Made by a program: the position numbers and the translations under genes
Assembly (NCBI RefSeq): GCF_010685995.1
Contig: NZ_JAAGWK010000015.1
Location: 105,002 to 169,001 of the forward strand
DNA length: 64,000 bases
Direction: 5' to 3'
Source: Goekera deserti
GTDB lineage: Bacteria > Actinomycetota > Actinomycetes > Mycobacteriales > Geodermatophilaceae
Notes under the pieces: generated by a model
What the model was told of the DNA's origin: nothing
Seen by the model: the letters and a program-made list of their open reading frames with translations, nothing else
Database searches by the model: none
Shown: positions 46,971-56,507 of the stretch, piece after piece
Numbering within the stretch: the stretch's first letter is position 1
Layout of the letters: each line of letters begins with the position of its first letter

Positions 46971-49900
46971 GCAGCACCGCCGGCCGCGGGCAGCTGCTGG
47001 GCCAGAACCGGCTCGGGCCGCACGCGCCCCCCGGCGGTGGGCGCCAGGCAGCCCAGCGCCTCCAGCGCGTCGACGACGTTGACCAGCGGGCCGAACCCGG
47101 CGTCGGCCGCGGCGGCGGACAGCCCGTCGAGCTCGAGGAGCTCGGCGAGCATCTGGCGGTCCTCCCCGTCTGCGCTGCACAGGTTCACCGCCGACCGGAA
47201 CGCCGCCGTCAGCACCGGCGTCTCCGGGCCGAGCCCCGCACTGGCGACCAGCTGCTTCCCGCCGCCACCGGACAGCCACGTGTCCAGGTCTGCCAGCAGC
47301 TTCCCCGCACCGGTCGCCGGCCCCGCCTTCCCGGCCATCTGAGTGAGGTGGGCGAGCACCCTGGGCCACCCCCCGGAGGCGGCCAGCAGAAGCGCCCGGG
47401 ACTCGTCGTCCCGGAAGGGCAGCCCGTCCTCGTCGCACCACATCCGCAGCCCCGGCTCGTCGACCCGCAGCAGGTCGACCCGGTCGACGTCGGCCGCCCA
47501 CGCGGCCGCATTCGCCGGCGAGGCCAGCACCGCCACCGTGACATCGCGGGCGGCGTCGGCGACGGCCTTCTCGGCGACCTGGACCAGCTCGGTCAGCGCC
47601 GCCGGCGAGTGGGCCTGGGCGTCGACCAGCATCAGGGTGCTGTCAGCGGCCGCGAGCCCGACCGCGGTGCGGACCCCGTCGGGAGTGGTGGTCCGCACCC
47701 GCACGAGCGCGGCGACCCGGTGGGCCTCATCAGCCCGGGCGGCCTCGATCGCCGACCACACGGCGTCCACACCCAGCGCGCCGGATCCGGTCACCGTCAG
47801 GACCTGCCGGCGGGCGTCGAACAGCCGCCCGAGCTGCGCCTCGGTGAGCGGCGACCGGCCGTGACCGACGCGCCGCCGGTAGGACCCGCCGTCGGCGGCT
47901 GAGGGCACCGCCAGCCGCTCCGAGGCGGTGTACAGCGTCTCCAGCACCTCCTCGTCGGTGCCCAGCAGCCGCAGCACCGTCGGCGTCCGCAGCCGGTACC
48001 GGCCGCTGTCGGCGGCCAGCACGCCCAGGTCGACGCACTCGGCGACCAGGCCCCGGAAGACGTCGGCGCCGACCCCGCTGAACCCCTCCGGCCAGTGCAG
48101 CCGTGCGGTCTCCGACAGCTCCACCAGGCTCAGGCTGGTATCGACGCCGTGCTCGTGGGCGACCGCGGCGACGGCGTAGGCGATGACCAGGTACCGGTGG
48201 TCCAGGTTCAGCGTCAGCACGTACTTCTCTCGAAACGCGGCGTTCAGCTCCGCGTCGTAGAAGACCTCGTCGACGTCGGCGTCGGTGATGACCTGCGGCG
48301 GCCCGTCGGCCGGCACGGGCAGCGCGCTGAGGTGGGCGACCAGCGCCTGCCCGAACAGCTGCAGTAGCGCCGGCATGTTGTTCGTCATCGCCAGGATCCG
48401 GGCCGGTAGGGCGATCGGGTCGTCGAAGCGGAACCCGAGCGAGGCCAGCGGCTCGACGAGCAGGTCGTGGGCGTGCTGCGGGCGCAGCGGCCCGACGCTG
48501 ATCGGGCGCCCCAGGTGCGACAGCGGCTGGTTGGGCAGTGACTCGAAGCGGGCGGTGCGGTGCAGGCCGGCGAACACGACCTTCGCCCGCCGTCCGGAGT
48601 CCCACATCAGCCGGCGGCACGTGTCGACGTGGTCGAACCGGTTGCCGGCGGCGTCGGCGTCGAGGAACGCGTCGGCCTCGTCGAGCAGGATGAGCAGCGC
48701 CCGCTGTGCGTCGCCCTCCAGCCACTGCCGGACGGCGGTGTACACGACCTCGGACAAGTCGTCCTCGCTGGCGGGCGGGGCCCCCGGCACGATGCCGATG
48801 TCAGCCAGATGCGGCCACAGCTTGCCCCATAGCCGCTCCGGTCTGCCGTCCCCGCCGACGTTGAACACGCTGATGAGCACCGCGTGCCGACCCTCGCCGC
48901 CCTCTTCGAACCGGCGGGCCGCGGCGCGCAGCAGCGCCGACTTGCCCAGCTGCCGGCCACCGGAGACGAACGACGGCCCGTTCAGGTCGACCACGGCGGC
49001 CAGCTCGTCGGTGCGCCCGTAGAACATCTCCAGCGGCGTGTCGCCGGGGGTGTCGCGGTACGGGCTGGCCGCGGTGAACGGCAGCGCGGTCGCCTCGAAC
49101 GTCGCCCGCCGCGGCTCGCCCTGGCAGACCAGGTAGGCCAGCGCCGCGTCGTCGAGGACCAGCAGGGGCGGGTTGGGCCGGCCGCGGGCCGCGTCGGCGA
49201 TCGCGCGCCGGTCGGCCGGGCTCAGCGCTCCGCCGAGCCACAGTGCCAGCACGGTGTGGTCGGCGGGTTCGACGCCCATCCACTCGATGAGCGTCGCCGG
49301 GGTGGGCGCGTTCTTGACCAGCAGCACCCGCAGGGTGGTGCCGTCGGGGCTCATCGCCGATCCGAGCGTCGGGGTGAGCGCGGGCCCGGTGCCGGCGACG
49401 CCGGTCAGCCGGACCCAGGTACGGCCGGTCTGCCCGGTGCCGGTGCGCTCGGTCTTGGCGGTGTCGAACTCCAGACCGGCCTGGGCGAGCACGGCCCGCA
49501 GCGCGCTGGTCAGGTCGGCTCGCTGCGACGTCCGCCCGGCGAGCGCGGTCCACGCGCCCAGCGCCTTGCGCCCGGCGTCGCGACGGGCCTCGGACAGCCC
49601 GCTCAGGTCCAGCCCGGCCTCGTCCAGCCAGGCGGTGACGTCGTCGTCGACGCGGCCACCGAGGACGGCGTGCAGCGCGGCCAGAAGCTGCGGGCGGCCT
49701 GCGGCGGCCTGTGGCACCTGCGGGAAGAACCGCGCCAGGTGATCGGTGCCGGCCGCGGCCTCGGGCGGCTGCCCACCGCTGATCACCGTCTCCAGGTACT
49801 CCTCGGCGCTGGCGACCTGGCCGCGGCGGGTGAGGTCGGCGAGCATGTCGGCGTGCTCGGCGACGGCGGTGTTGTCGCGGGCCCGCTCGTCGATACGGTG

Positions 49901-52900
49901 CAGGGTCGCCTGGATCTTTGCCTGCACGTGCTTGTCGAGGTCGGCGGTCACTGCGGCCATCGCGGCCCGGATCCGGCCGAAGTCGCGCCGCTTGGCGTCA
50001 GCCAGCGCCTCGGCGCGGGCGGCCAGTGCCGCCCACGGCTGGTCGTCGAGGGTGCCAGCCATCCGCCGGGTGTCGATGAGGTTGACCAGCGCCGCGACGT
50101 CGTTGGCGACGTCGGCGGACTGCGCGGCGATGTCGGCGCTGCGCCGGCGCTCGAGCGCCGAGCCGGTGGCCGGGTCGGTGGCCGACACGCCACCGATGAG
50201 CACGGAGGTCAGGTCGTGGTCGCCGCGGGCGGCGCGGTGGGCGTAGACGTCGGTGATGTCGGCCGGTCCGGCCTCGGCGACGGCCAGCAGCGCCGCCAGG
50301 TGCTCGCCGGCCAGTCCGCCGTCGGGCAGCAGCGTCTCGGCGTCGAGGGTCAGGTCGGAGGCCAGCAGCTCGTGGTGCGCGGCGTACGCCGGCGACGGCT
50401 CCCCGCCGCCGGGGGCCTCGCCGTCGCAGATCGCGAACGCCTCGGACAGCAGGTCCCCGGCGGCGGAGACCGCCGCGAGCACTCCGGCGTCACCGGTGGT
50501 GGCGGCGAGCTCGGTCAGCGCATCGTCACGGACCGCGGCCAGCCGGTGCCGCAGCTTCGCCAGGGGCCCGGCCTGCCACGCGCCGGCGTCGATCGCCGCC
50601 CGCCGCTCGGCGGCACGCTCGGCGAGCTCGGCCCAGGTGGCGGCCTGGTCGACTGCGGCCTCCCAGCGGGTCTGCAGGGTGGCGCGGGCGCCGGCCACGA
50701 TCTGGTTGGAGTGGTTGCGGCGCTGCTCGGCGAAGGTGGTGTCGATGGCCTTGTTCGCCTTGCCGCGGAGCCTGACCACGCCGTCGCGGACCGCACTGAC
50801 GGCGTTGATGTCGTTGGTGGCAACCATCGCCAGCAGCTCACCGAGCTCCCCGCTGGGGGACATCCACGCCTGATAGACCCCGTTGGCCGGGATGTACTTG
50901 ATGACCCGCCGCGAAGCGCCCGAGATCAGCTCGGCTGCGCTTGCAGCCGCTTCGGCTGCGGCGTGCTCCGCGGCGGCGAGGGTGCCGACGGCGTCGGCGG
51001 CCTCGGGCAGGACGACGACACCGGCCCGGCTGGCGTCGGCCAGCGCGGTCAGCGCCTCGGTCAGGGAGCTCTGCGCGCTGACGCACGGCAGCAGGTCCAG
51101 CATCACGCTCACCGGCCCGGCCGACGGGGCGAGCAGCGCGATGCGGGCGGCGGCGGTGAGCGCGAGCAGCTGTCCGCCGCGGTCATCGCCGAGGGACTCC
51201 CGGTTCAGCTGGGGCGCGAGCTCGGCGAACGCCGTGGCCAGGCGGCCGGTGGGGGAGACCAGCGCGTCGGCGTAGGCGGCCAGGCGGCGCGCGGCGACGC
51301 TGGGGGCGGGCGCGCCGGCGGCCTCCAGGACGTCGGCGGCCAGCCCGAAGCGCTGGCTGGCCAGCAGGGCGGCGACGTCACCGACCTCGGGAGTCCCCGG
51401 CGGGGTGTCCTGCGCCCGGTCGTCGACGGAGTCGGTGGAGGCCGGAACCTCGACGGCGGCCGGCGGCGGGGTGGTCGCCCGTCGGCGCTGACCACTCACC
51501 GCCGCGAGCGCGGCGCCGGCGCCGGCGTTGAGCAGCTCGTCGAGCTCGTCGAGGTCGGCCACCTGGACCGTTTGGTCGCGGCCGCTGCCATCCGTGGCCG
51601 CCGAACTCGTCGTGGGCTCGGCCGCGGTCGCGGGCTGCTCGGTCTCGGCGGGCGACTGCGGCAGCGCCGGGCCGCCGCTGGTGTCCTCAGCGTCGGCTGG
51701 GCGCTCGCTGTGACCCGGCGCGTCGGCGGTGTCCGGAACGTCGGGGATGTCGGTGTCCGGGCCGGTGCCGGAATCGGTGGCGCTGCTCGGGGCGGCGTCG
51801 GGCTGGTCGCCGGCCGGGACCACGCCGAGGGTGTTCTGATCGGTGGGCTGGGGCGCGTCGGCGGAGGTGCCGACGGCCGCCGGCGCAGTGTCGAGGTCGG
51901 CCGAGGGCTCGGTGGCGGTCTCGGAGGCGGTCTCGCTGCCGGCGGCGGCCGGGTCGTCCGCCGTGGTGATCCTGGCCTCGTCGGGAACGGTGACCGCTCC
52001 GACGGCGACCGCGCTGACCAGAGCGACCGCGTCCGGCCAGGCGGCGACCGCCGCGGCCTGCGCCGCGGCCAGGGCCGCGAAGTCGACCGCCGCACCGCGC
52101 CGAGCTTCCCCGGCCAGCTCGACCAGCTGCCACAGGGCGCTCAGCGCGTCCCGGGGCGCGTCCGGGTCGGACACCGCGGTGAGCGCGGCGGCGCGGACGG
52201 CGGCGAGCTCACCGGCCATCGCATCGGGGCCAGAGACGTCCTGCAGCCGCAGCAGCCAGGACACGTCCGCCGCGGCTTCCCGCCGGCGGCGCAGGCCATC
52301 AGCGGCGTCGAACACATCGTCCCGGGTGGGCGGCACCGCGCGCCCGAGCTCATCGGCCAGCGCAGCGAGCACCACCGACCCCGCTGCGCTGTGCTCCGCC
52401 ACCCGGTCCACCGCGTCAGGGTCGGCGAAGCGGCCGTCGGCCAGCGCGGCGGCGATGGCGGCGGCATCCTCGGCAACGGCGTCCCAGTCGTCGAGGAAGT
52501 CCCCGACAGCGTCGAGGACATCGGAGTCGTCGAGCATGCCGGACGCCGCCACGGGGGAGGCGGCCGAAGCCGCCCTGAGCGGAGCGGGCAGGCCCTCGGT
52601 CTCCGCGCCGAGCGCCTCGGCGCCCGTCCCTTCGTCGTCGGGCAGCACGTCGTCGATTTCGCCGCTGCTGAGGTCATCGAGCAGGTCGGCCAGCGCCTCG
52701 GGGCCGGTGTAGCCGTCCTCCTGGCCGATCGCTGCTAGCCGGGCCGAGGGGGCCAACTCCGCCAGGGACCACGCCGGCACCGGCGGCAGGGCCGGGTGGC
52801 TCTCGCGCAGCGTGGTGTACGCCTCGCGGGCAGCGTCGTGACCGACGGCGAGCGCCGCCAGCGCCGCCGCAGCCGCGGCCGTGTCGACGGAGATGGCCGC

Positions 52901-53416
52901 GGCCATCCCGGCGTCGAACAGCGCGGGGCTGAAGTCGCGGACGGCCAGGGCGAGGCTGTCGGCGAGAGCGGGATTGGCCGCGTAGACGTCCAGCGCCGTC
53001 ATGTCGTCGTCACCGAGGACGGCCCGCCACTGCGCGGCGTCGGCCCCAGCGTCGAACGACGCGCTGATGGGTGCGGTGACGTCCCGCAGCAGGTGCACAC
53101 GAGTCGCCGCGTCGCCACCACGCAGCCGGGCGAGCAGCTGGGCGGCCATCCCGCGGTTGACGGTGGCGGCCTTGCGCAGCTGCAGCGCGCCGAGGACGAA
53201 CTGCCGGTGCCGGGGTGGCATCGACTTCAAGACCTTGTACATGTCATCGGCGGTGACCTCGGCCAATGCCGCCGACGCGAGGGCGTCTACGTCCAGGTGC
53301 GCAGCGATGGTTCGACCGGACGGCCACTGCTCGGGTCTGACAGGTAGAGGCCGATGATCATGTTCGTGGCCGTCAGGGCGAACGCGGTTTGCTCGACGTC
53401 GCCGGTTGTTGGCCAC
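46967..53416 (-). CDS. Giant AAA/STAND-like ATPase heading the DISARM-type operon
   Basis: A 2149-aa protein. GTG 53416 is preceded by GGAGG with 7 bases spacing, which decides the start. Residues about 1-480 are helical, 485-622 are a disordered Ser/Thr/Pro/Asp-rich linker, and 630-1400 are long Ala-rich helices. An ATPase follows: Walker A SGGRQLGKSALLRAA (about 1487), Walker B LLILLDEADAF (about 1575), then SHLGRPISVGPLRPQ and a winged-helix-like region. The last 350 residues are a further alpha/beta module (VTVAVLASPANAAAWAADVD). The layout resembles STAND-type sensor ATPases. Its stop overlaps the MBL gene start. I know no named family for the full length. Confidence 0.8.
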   Translation of the reverse strand: MANNRRRRANRVRPDGHEHDHRPLPVRPEQWPSGRTIAAHLDVDALASAALAEVTADDMYKVLKSMPPRHRQFVLGALQLRKAATVNRGMAAQLLARLRGGDAATRVHLLRDVTAPISASFDAGADAAQWRAVLGDDDMTALDVYAANPALADSLALAVRDFSPALFDAGMAAAISVDTAAAAAALAALAVGHDAAREAYTTLRESHPALPPVPAWSLAELAPSARLAAIGQEDGYTGPEALADLLDDLSSGEIDDVLPDDEGTGAEALGAETEGLPAPLRAASAASPVAASGMLDDSDVLDAVGDFLDDWDAVAEDAAAIAAALADGRFADPDAVDRVAEHSAAGSVVLAALADELGRAVPPTRDDVFDAADGLRRRREAAADVSWLLRLQDVSGPDAMAGELAAVRAAALTAVSDPDAPRDALSALWQLVELAGEARRGAAVDFAALAAAQAAAVAAWPDAVALVSAVAVGAVTVPDEARITTADDPAAAGSETASETATEPSADLDTAPAAVGTSADAPQPTDQNTLGVVPAGDQPDAAPSSATDSGTGPDTDIPDVPDTADAPGHSERPADAEDTSGGPALPQSPAETEQPATAAEPTTSSAATDGSGRDQTVQVADLDELDELLNAGAGAALAAVSGQRRRATTPPPAAVEVPASTDSVDDRAQDTPPGTPEVGDVAALLASQRFGLAADVLEAAGAPAPSVAARRLAAYADALVSPTGRLATAFAELAPQLNRESLGDDRGGQLLALTAAARIALLAPSAGPVSVMLDLLPCVSAQSSLTEALTALADASRAGVVVLPEAADAVGTLAAAEHAAAEAAASAAELISGASRRVIKYIPANGVYQAWMSPSGELGELLAMVATNDINAVSAVRDGVVRLRGKANKAIDTTFAEQRRNHSNQIVAGARATLQTRWEAAVDQAATWAELAERAAERRAAIDAGAWQAGPLAKLRHRLAAVRDDALTELAATTGDAGVLAAVSAAGDLLSEAFAICDGEAPGGGEPSPAYAAHHELLASDLTLDAETLLPDGGLAGEHLAALLAVAEAGPADITDVYAHRAARGDHDLTSVLIGGVSATDPATGSALERRRSADIAAQSADVANDVAALVNLIDTRRMAGTLDDQPWAALAARAEALADAKRRDFGRIRAAMAAVTADLDKHVQAKIQATLHRIDERARDNTAVAEHADMLADLTRRGQVASAEEYLETVISGGQPPEAAAGTDHLARFFPQVPQAAAGRPQLLAALHAVLGGRVDDDVTAWLDEAGLDLSGLSEARRDAGRKALGAWTALAGRTSQRADLTSALRAVLAQAGLEFDTAKTERTGTGQTGRTWVRLTGVAGTGPALTPTLGSAMSPDGTTLRVLLVKNAPTPATLIEWMGVEPADHTVLALWLGGALSPADRRAIADAARGRPNPPLLVLDDAALAYLVCQGEPRRATFEATALPFTAASPYRDTPGDTPLEMFYGRTDELAAVVDLNGPSFVSGGRQLGKSALLRAAARRFEEGGEGRHAVLISVFNVGGDGRPERLWGKLWPHLADIGIVPGAPPASEDDLSEVVYTAVRQWLEGDAQRALLILLDEADAFLDADAAGNRFDHVDTCRRLMWDSGRRAKVVFAGLHRTARFESLPNQPLSHLGRPISVGPLRPQHAHDLLVEPLASLGFRFDDPIALPARILAMTNNMPALLQLFGQALVAHLSALPVPADGPPQVITDADVDEVFYDAELNAAFREKYVLTLNLDHRYLVIAYAVAAVAHEHGVDTSLSLVELSETARLHWPEGFSGVGADVFRGLVAECVDLGVLAADSGRYRLRTPTVLRLLGTDEEVLETLYTASERLAVPSAADGGSYRRRVGHGRSPLTEAQLGRLFDARRQVLTVTGSGALGVDAVWSAIEAARADEAHRVAALVRVRTTTPDGVRTAVGLAAADSTLMLVDAQAHSPAALTELVQVAEKAVADAARDVTVAVLASPANAAAWAADVDRVDLLRVDEPGLRMWCDEDGLPFRDDESRALLLAASGGWPRVLAHLTQMAGKAGPATGAGKLLADLDTWLSGGGGKQLVASAGLGPETPVLTAAFRSAVNLCSADGEDRQMLAELLELDGLSAAAADAGFGPLVNVVDALEALGCLAPTAGGRVRPEPVLAQQLPAAGGAA

Positions 53417-53559
53417 AGGTAAGCCTCCGAGGTCTAGCGGGGGGAGCACGGCGCGAAGACGTTAGCCCGCGCGGCTGACAGAACCGGAACGCGCGAGTGG
53501 TTGAACTCACCGTGTCGGGTGACCGGGTCCGGCGCCGCCACGCGGTGAGCAGGTAGGCC

Positions 53560-53994
53560 TTGCTCTCGTCCTGCGCAGCCGAGATCCCTGCCGCCAACGG
53601 CACCGGCGCCGTTCGTGCCGTCTCCCGCCTCTACGGCGAGCTCGCCACCGGTGGGACGGCGCTGGGACTGGACGCGACGACCGTGGATGTGCTGACACGC
53701 CGGTCGCATCCCCAGCGAGGGGGCGAAGGACCTGACCCTGCGGGTCCAGACGCACTACTCCCTGGGCTACCTCGAGCTGTTCCCGCAGTTCCGCTTCGGC
53801 TCGACCGCAGAGCAGGCGTTCGGACGAGGGGAACCGGGGGCTCGTTCGGGTTCGCCGACCCGGACACCGGTGTCGGTTTCGCCTACGCCATGAACCGCAG
53901 CGGCTTCCGGCTCTGGGACGACGCGCGTGAGCTTGCCCTGCGAAACGCTCTCTACGTCGACGTCCTCGGGGAACGCCCGCATCTGCCGGACTGA
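53560..53994 (+). pseudogene. C-terminal fragment of a beta-lactamase-family serine hydrolase
   Basis: Three frames together spell the end of an EstB/class C-like hydrolase: IPAANGTGAVRAVSRLYGEL in one frame, EGAKDLTLRVQTHYSLGYLE and FPQFRFGSTAEQAFG in another, then GGSFGFADPDTGVGFAYAMN and RSGFRLWDDARELALRNALY back in the first. The N-terminal half with SxxK is absent, and two frameshifts break the rest. It lies just upstream of the giant ATPase operon, on the opposite strand, and overlaps the promoter side of the operon. Confidence 0.7.
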
Positions 53995-54191
53995 GCGGCG
54001 TCCCGAGCCGGCGTCGCTTCAGGGTTCGTCTCCAGCAGCACTGCGACCTCACGCTTGCGGCCAAGTGCCTTGAGGAGCCGCTCGCGGGCCTCCTCGCGAG
54101 CGGCTCCGTCCAGGTGGCGGCGAATCTCCTGAACCAGACGATCGGTATCGGTGCGCAGCAGCTGGCCGGGCGTAGGGCGGGACGACGACAT
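53952..54191 (-). CDS. Small hypothetical protein
   Basis: A 79-aa protein (MSSSRPTPGQLLRTDTDRLV; REEARERLLKALGRKREVAV). The first 58 residues look coding and helical; the tail runs antisense to the hydrolase fragment. It follows the recombinase-like gene by 54 bases on the same strand. Function unknown. Confidence 0.4.
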   Translation of the reverse strand: MSSSRPTPGQLLRTDTDRLVQEIRRHLDGAAREEARERLLKALGRKREVAVLLETNPEATPARDAAQSGRCGRSPRTST

Positions 54192-54245
54192 GACGACTCC
54201 AGACGGTGCGGCGTCTAGGGGACGTCGTTGGGAGCCGCACCGTCG

Positions 54246-56462
54246 TCAGACAGTCCGGGGTGCCTGCCGTCCGTCCACAGTCATCCAGTCGCCGGATCGA
54301 CCGCCGTTGGTGGTTCCGAAGCCGCGCGGCCCTTCCCACGGGATCAGGTAGTCGTCCGGGAATCGCACGCGGCGCATGTCGGCGTCAGGCACGCGTCGGC
54401 AGTCAGGGCAGAGAACGGCCCATTTCGCCGTCTCGGGGACTCGGAGCACGACGGTGCACCAGCCTCCGTCCCGCCCACGCTTCTTGCCTTCGCAGTCGCG
54501 GTGCGGGCAGCGGATGACACGGACGCGCTTCTCGTCAGGCGCAAGGTGGGCCCCGTCGCGATCGAAGGGCGTCACGCGCTCGACGGTCTTCGGGTAGGCC
54601 GGTGCGCGGTTCGTGCGGCCCACCTGGTGCTGCCTAGACCACTCGAGGATCCGGTTCTCAGCAACGCCGAGAGCCCGGGCCGCTACGTCGATCGACACGC
54701 CGTTGTGGCGATCCGTGGAGGCCATGCACAGTTCCACCAGGCGACGGCGGAAGACATGCGTGTCCCCGGCCCAGTGATCGCGCCAGACCAACGCGGGATC
54801 GAGGTAGGTGGCGACGACATGGTCGCGGAACTCGGCCGTCAGATAGCTGGCGATTCGGCTCTCCTTGGGCTTGAGCGCGGCCCAGACGGCATGCCGGACC
54901 TCGACGAGGGGACAGTCGAGCAGCGCGCTGCGCAGCCCCTGCGTGGGGATCCGCTCGATCAGTTCGGTGTTCTTCGGCAGGCCTGCTCGCACTCCGATGA
55001 GGACGCCGACCTTCCGGCGGGCCTCGTCCGCGGTCCAGCCGATGGTCTGCCCCAGCTCCTCGAAGGTGACCAGGGTCGGCGCGGTGAACCACAGCCGAGC
55101 CACCCGCTCGAAGAGGCTGCTGTCCAGGTCGTGGCCCGTGCGTTTCCGGTTCGGGACGGTGGCGGTAAACGGGACGACGCCGGTGGAGCCGTCCGGTCGC
55201 CGCAGGACCACATCGCCGGTCAGCTCGACGGCCAAGCCTAGGTCGGTCACCCGGGCCCGCTGGTTGTGCAGGACCCCGGCTGCCGTGTCCGCCAGCTCGT
55301 AGGGGGCCTGCGCGGGGTAGGCCATGAGTCCGGCGGCAAGGGCCGCGAGCGGCCCGAGATCGATACGCTCCTCTACGAGGCCTGTTGGCACCTCCTCGCC
55401 CGCCCGAACCTCCAGTGCCTCCGCCTGGAGAAGCAGGTCGTCTGCCCGCCGCCGTAGCAGCGGTTCGTGCTCGTACTGCTGGATAGCCGCCTGGAGGAGG
55501 CCCTTGGCCGTAAGCTCCAGCGCCAGCGTCGGAATGGCTTCTGCTTGTGCGAGGAGGGAGGCCGCCTCCTTCCGCGCGTTCTCTGCCTCCTGCAGGAGCC
55601 GGTCGTGCACCGACGAGGGGCCCAGCGGCGCCTGCTGTCCCGGGTGGATGGTGAGGGGCATCGCCTTGTCGCCAAGCAACGCCGCGACGTCAGCGAGCGC
55701 GGTACCGACAGCCTGGTGGTGGTCCGAGCTGCGCCAGACGGCGAGCCTGCGGCCCGGCGTTGTCCGCCACCCTCCGACCGCGTCGCTCGGACGAGAGCGG
55801 AGTTCGTAGGTGTGGGTTGCGTTGGACACGATGGCGTAGCGGGTGTTGTCTACGACCCACTCGTGCGGCCCCACGAGTGGCTTCTTGTCCCGCTTCTGCA
55901 GCGCGGCGCCGCGTGAGCGTTCGACAGCGGCCTCTTGCTCCAGGCGCAGTCGGACGCCGTCCCACATGGGGTACGGGACGCCCCACGGGCAGAGTTCGCC
56001 GTCGGGGCCGGCCAGCATAAGGACGCCCCAGTCCAACTCGTGGACGAAGTACCCCTTTTCCGCCTTGACCCGCTGTCGAGGGGTCATCGCTAGGAGTTCC
56101 TCGAGCTCGTACATCTCCGGCTTCCCATGGCGGCCGTACTCAGCGCCGCCCTGGATCTTCGCGTGCCACCTGACCGTGCGCTTCCCAGTCACGTACAGCT
56201 CGAGTCGTTCCGCGAACAGGCCCTTCACCGCGTGTCCAGGGTGGGCCAGCTGGTCCAGCGTTCGGCCGGTGTCGTGTCGGATGTCCACGCCGGCTCGGGC
56301 GTGGACTCCCAGCCGGCCGGCCTCCACGCCGATCTCGTCCCATGGCCGCCTGGCTGCGATCATGGGCACGATCGCTTTCATGATTCGAGCCGCTTCCGGC
56401 CGGGGTACCACTGCCTTGGGAACCTGCTTTTCGAAGGTGATGGCTCCCTTGGTGATGGTCAC
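54246..56462 (-). CDS. Recombinase-domain protein resembling the C-terminal part of a large serine recombinase
   Basis: A 738-aa protein from GTG 56462. The N-terminus (VVPRPEAARIMKAIVPMIAA; WDEIGVEAGRLGVHAR) resembles the 'recombinase' DNA-binding domain that follows the catalytic domain in large serine recombinases. A coiled coil is at about residues 290-375 (LLQEAENARKEAASLLAQAE). The end has a zinc ribbon (CPHRDCEGKK; LCPDCRRVP) and RFPDDYLIPWEG, typical of actinobacterial members. No catalytic resolvase domain is present in this frame. It may work with the product of the next gene upstream (56508-57185) or be an inactive remnant. Confidence 0.55.
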   Translation of the reverse strand: MTITKGAITFEKQVPKAVVPRPEAARIMKAIVPMIAARRPWDEIGVEAGRLGVHARAGVDIRHDTGRTLDQLAHPGHAVKGLFAERLELYVTGKRTVRWHAKIQGGAEYGRHGKPEMYELEELLAMTPRQRVKAEKGYFVHELDWGVLMLAGPDGELCPWGVPYPMWDGVRLRLEQEAAVERSRGAALQKRDKKPLVGPHEWVVDNTRYAIVSNATHTYELRSRPSDAVGGWRTTPGRRLAVWRSSDHHQAVGTALADVAALLGDKAMPLTIHPGQQAPLGPSSVHDRLLQEAENARKEAASLLAQAEAIPTLALELTAKGLLQAAIQQYEHEPLLRRRADDLLLQAEALEVRAGEEVPTGLVEERIDLGPLAALAAGLMAYPAQAPYELADTAAGVLHNQRARVTDLGLAVELTGDVVLRRPDGSTGVVPFTATVPNRKRTGHDLDSSLFERVARLWFTAPTLVTFEELGQTIGWTADEARRKVGVLIGVRAGLPKNTELIERIPTQGLRSALLDCPLVEVRHAVWAALKPKESRIASYLTAEFRDHVVATYLDPALVWRDHWAGDTHVFRRRLVELCMASTDRHNGVSIDVAARALGVAENRILEWSRQHQVGRTNRAPAYPKTVERVTPFDRDGAHLAPDEKRVRVIRCPHRDCEGKKRGRDGGWCTVVLRVPETAKWAVLCPDCRRVPDADMRRVRFPDDYLIPWEGPRGFGTTNGGRSGDWMTVDGRQAPRTV

Positions 56463-56507
56463 GCGCTTGAACCGGTGCGCGAAACCCAGACCCGCCTCGT
56501 TCCGGGG

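Noticed and set aside
48884..52738. A 1284-codon plus-strand open frame
   Set aside because: Antisense to the giant ATPase with its Walker motifs on the minus strand; composition is typical of a mirror frame.
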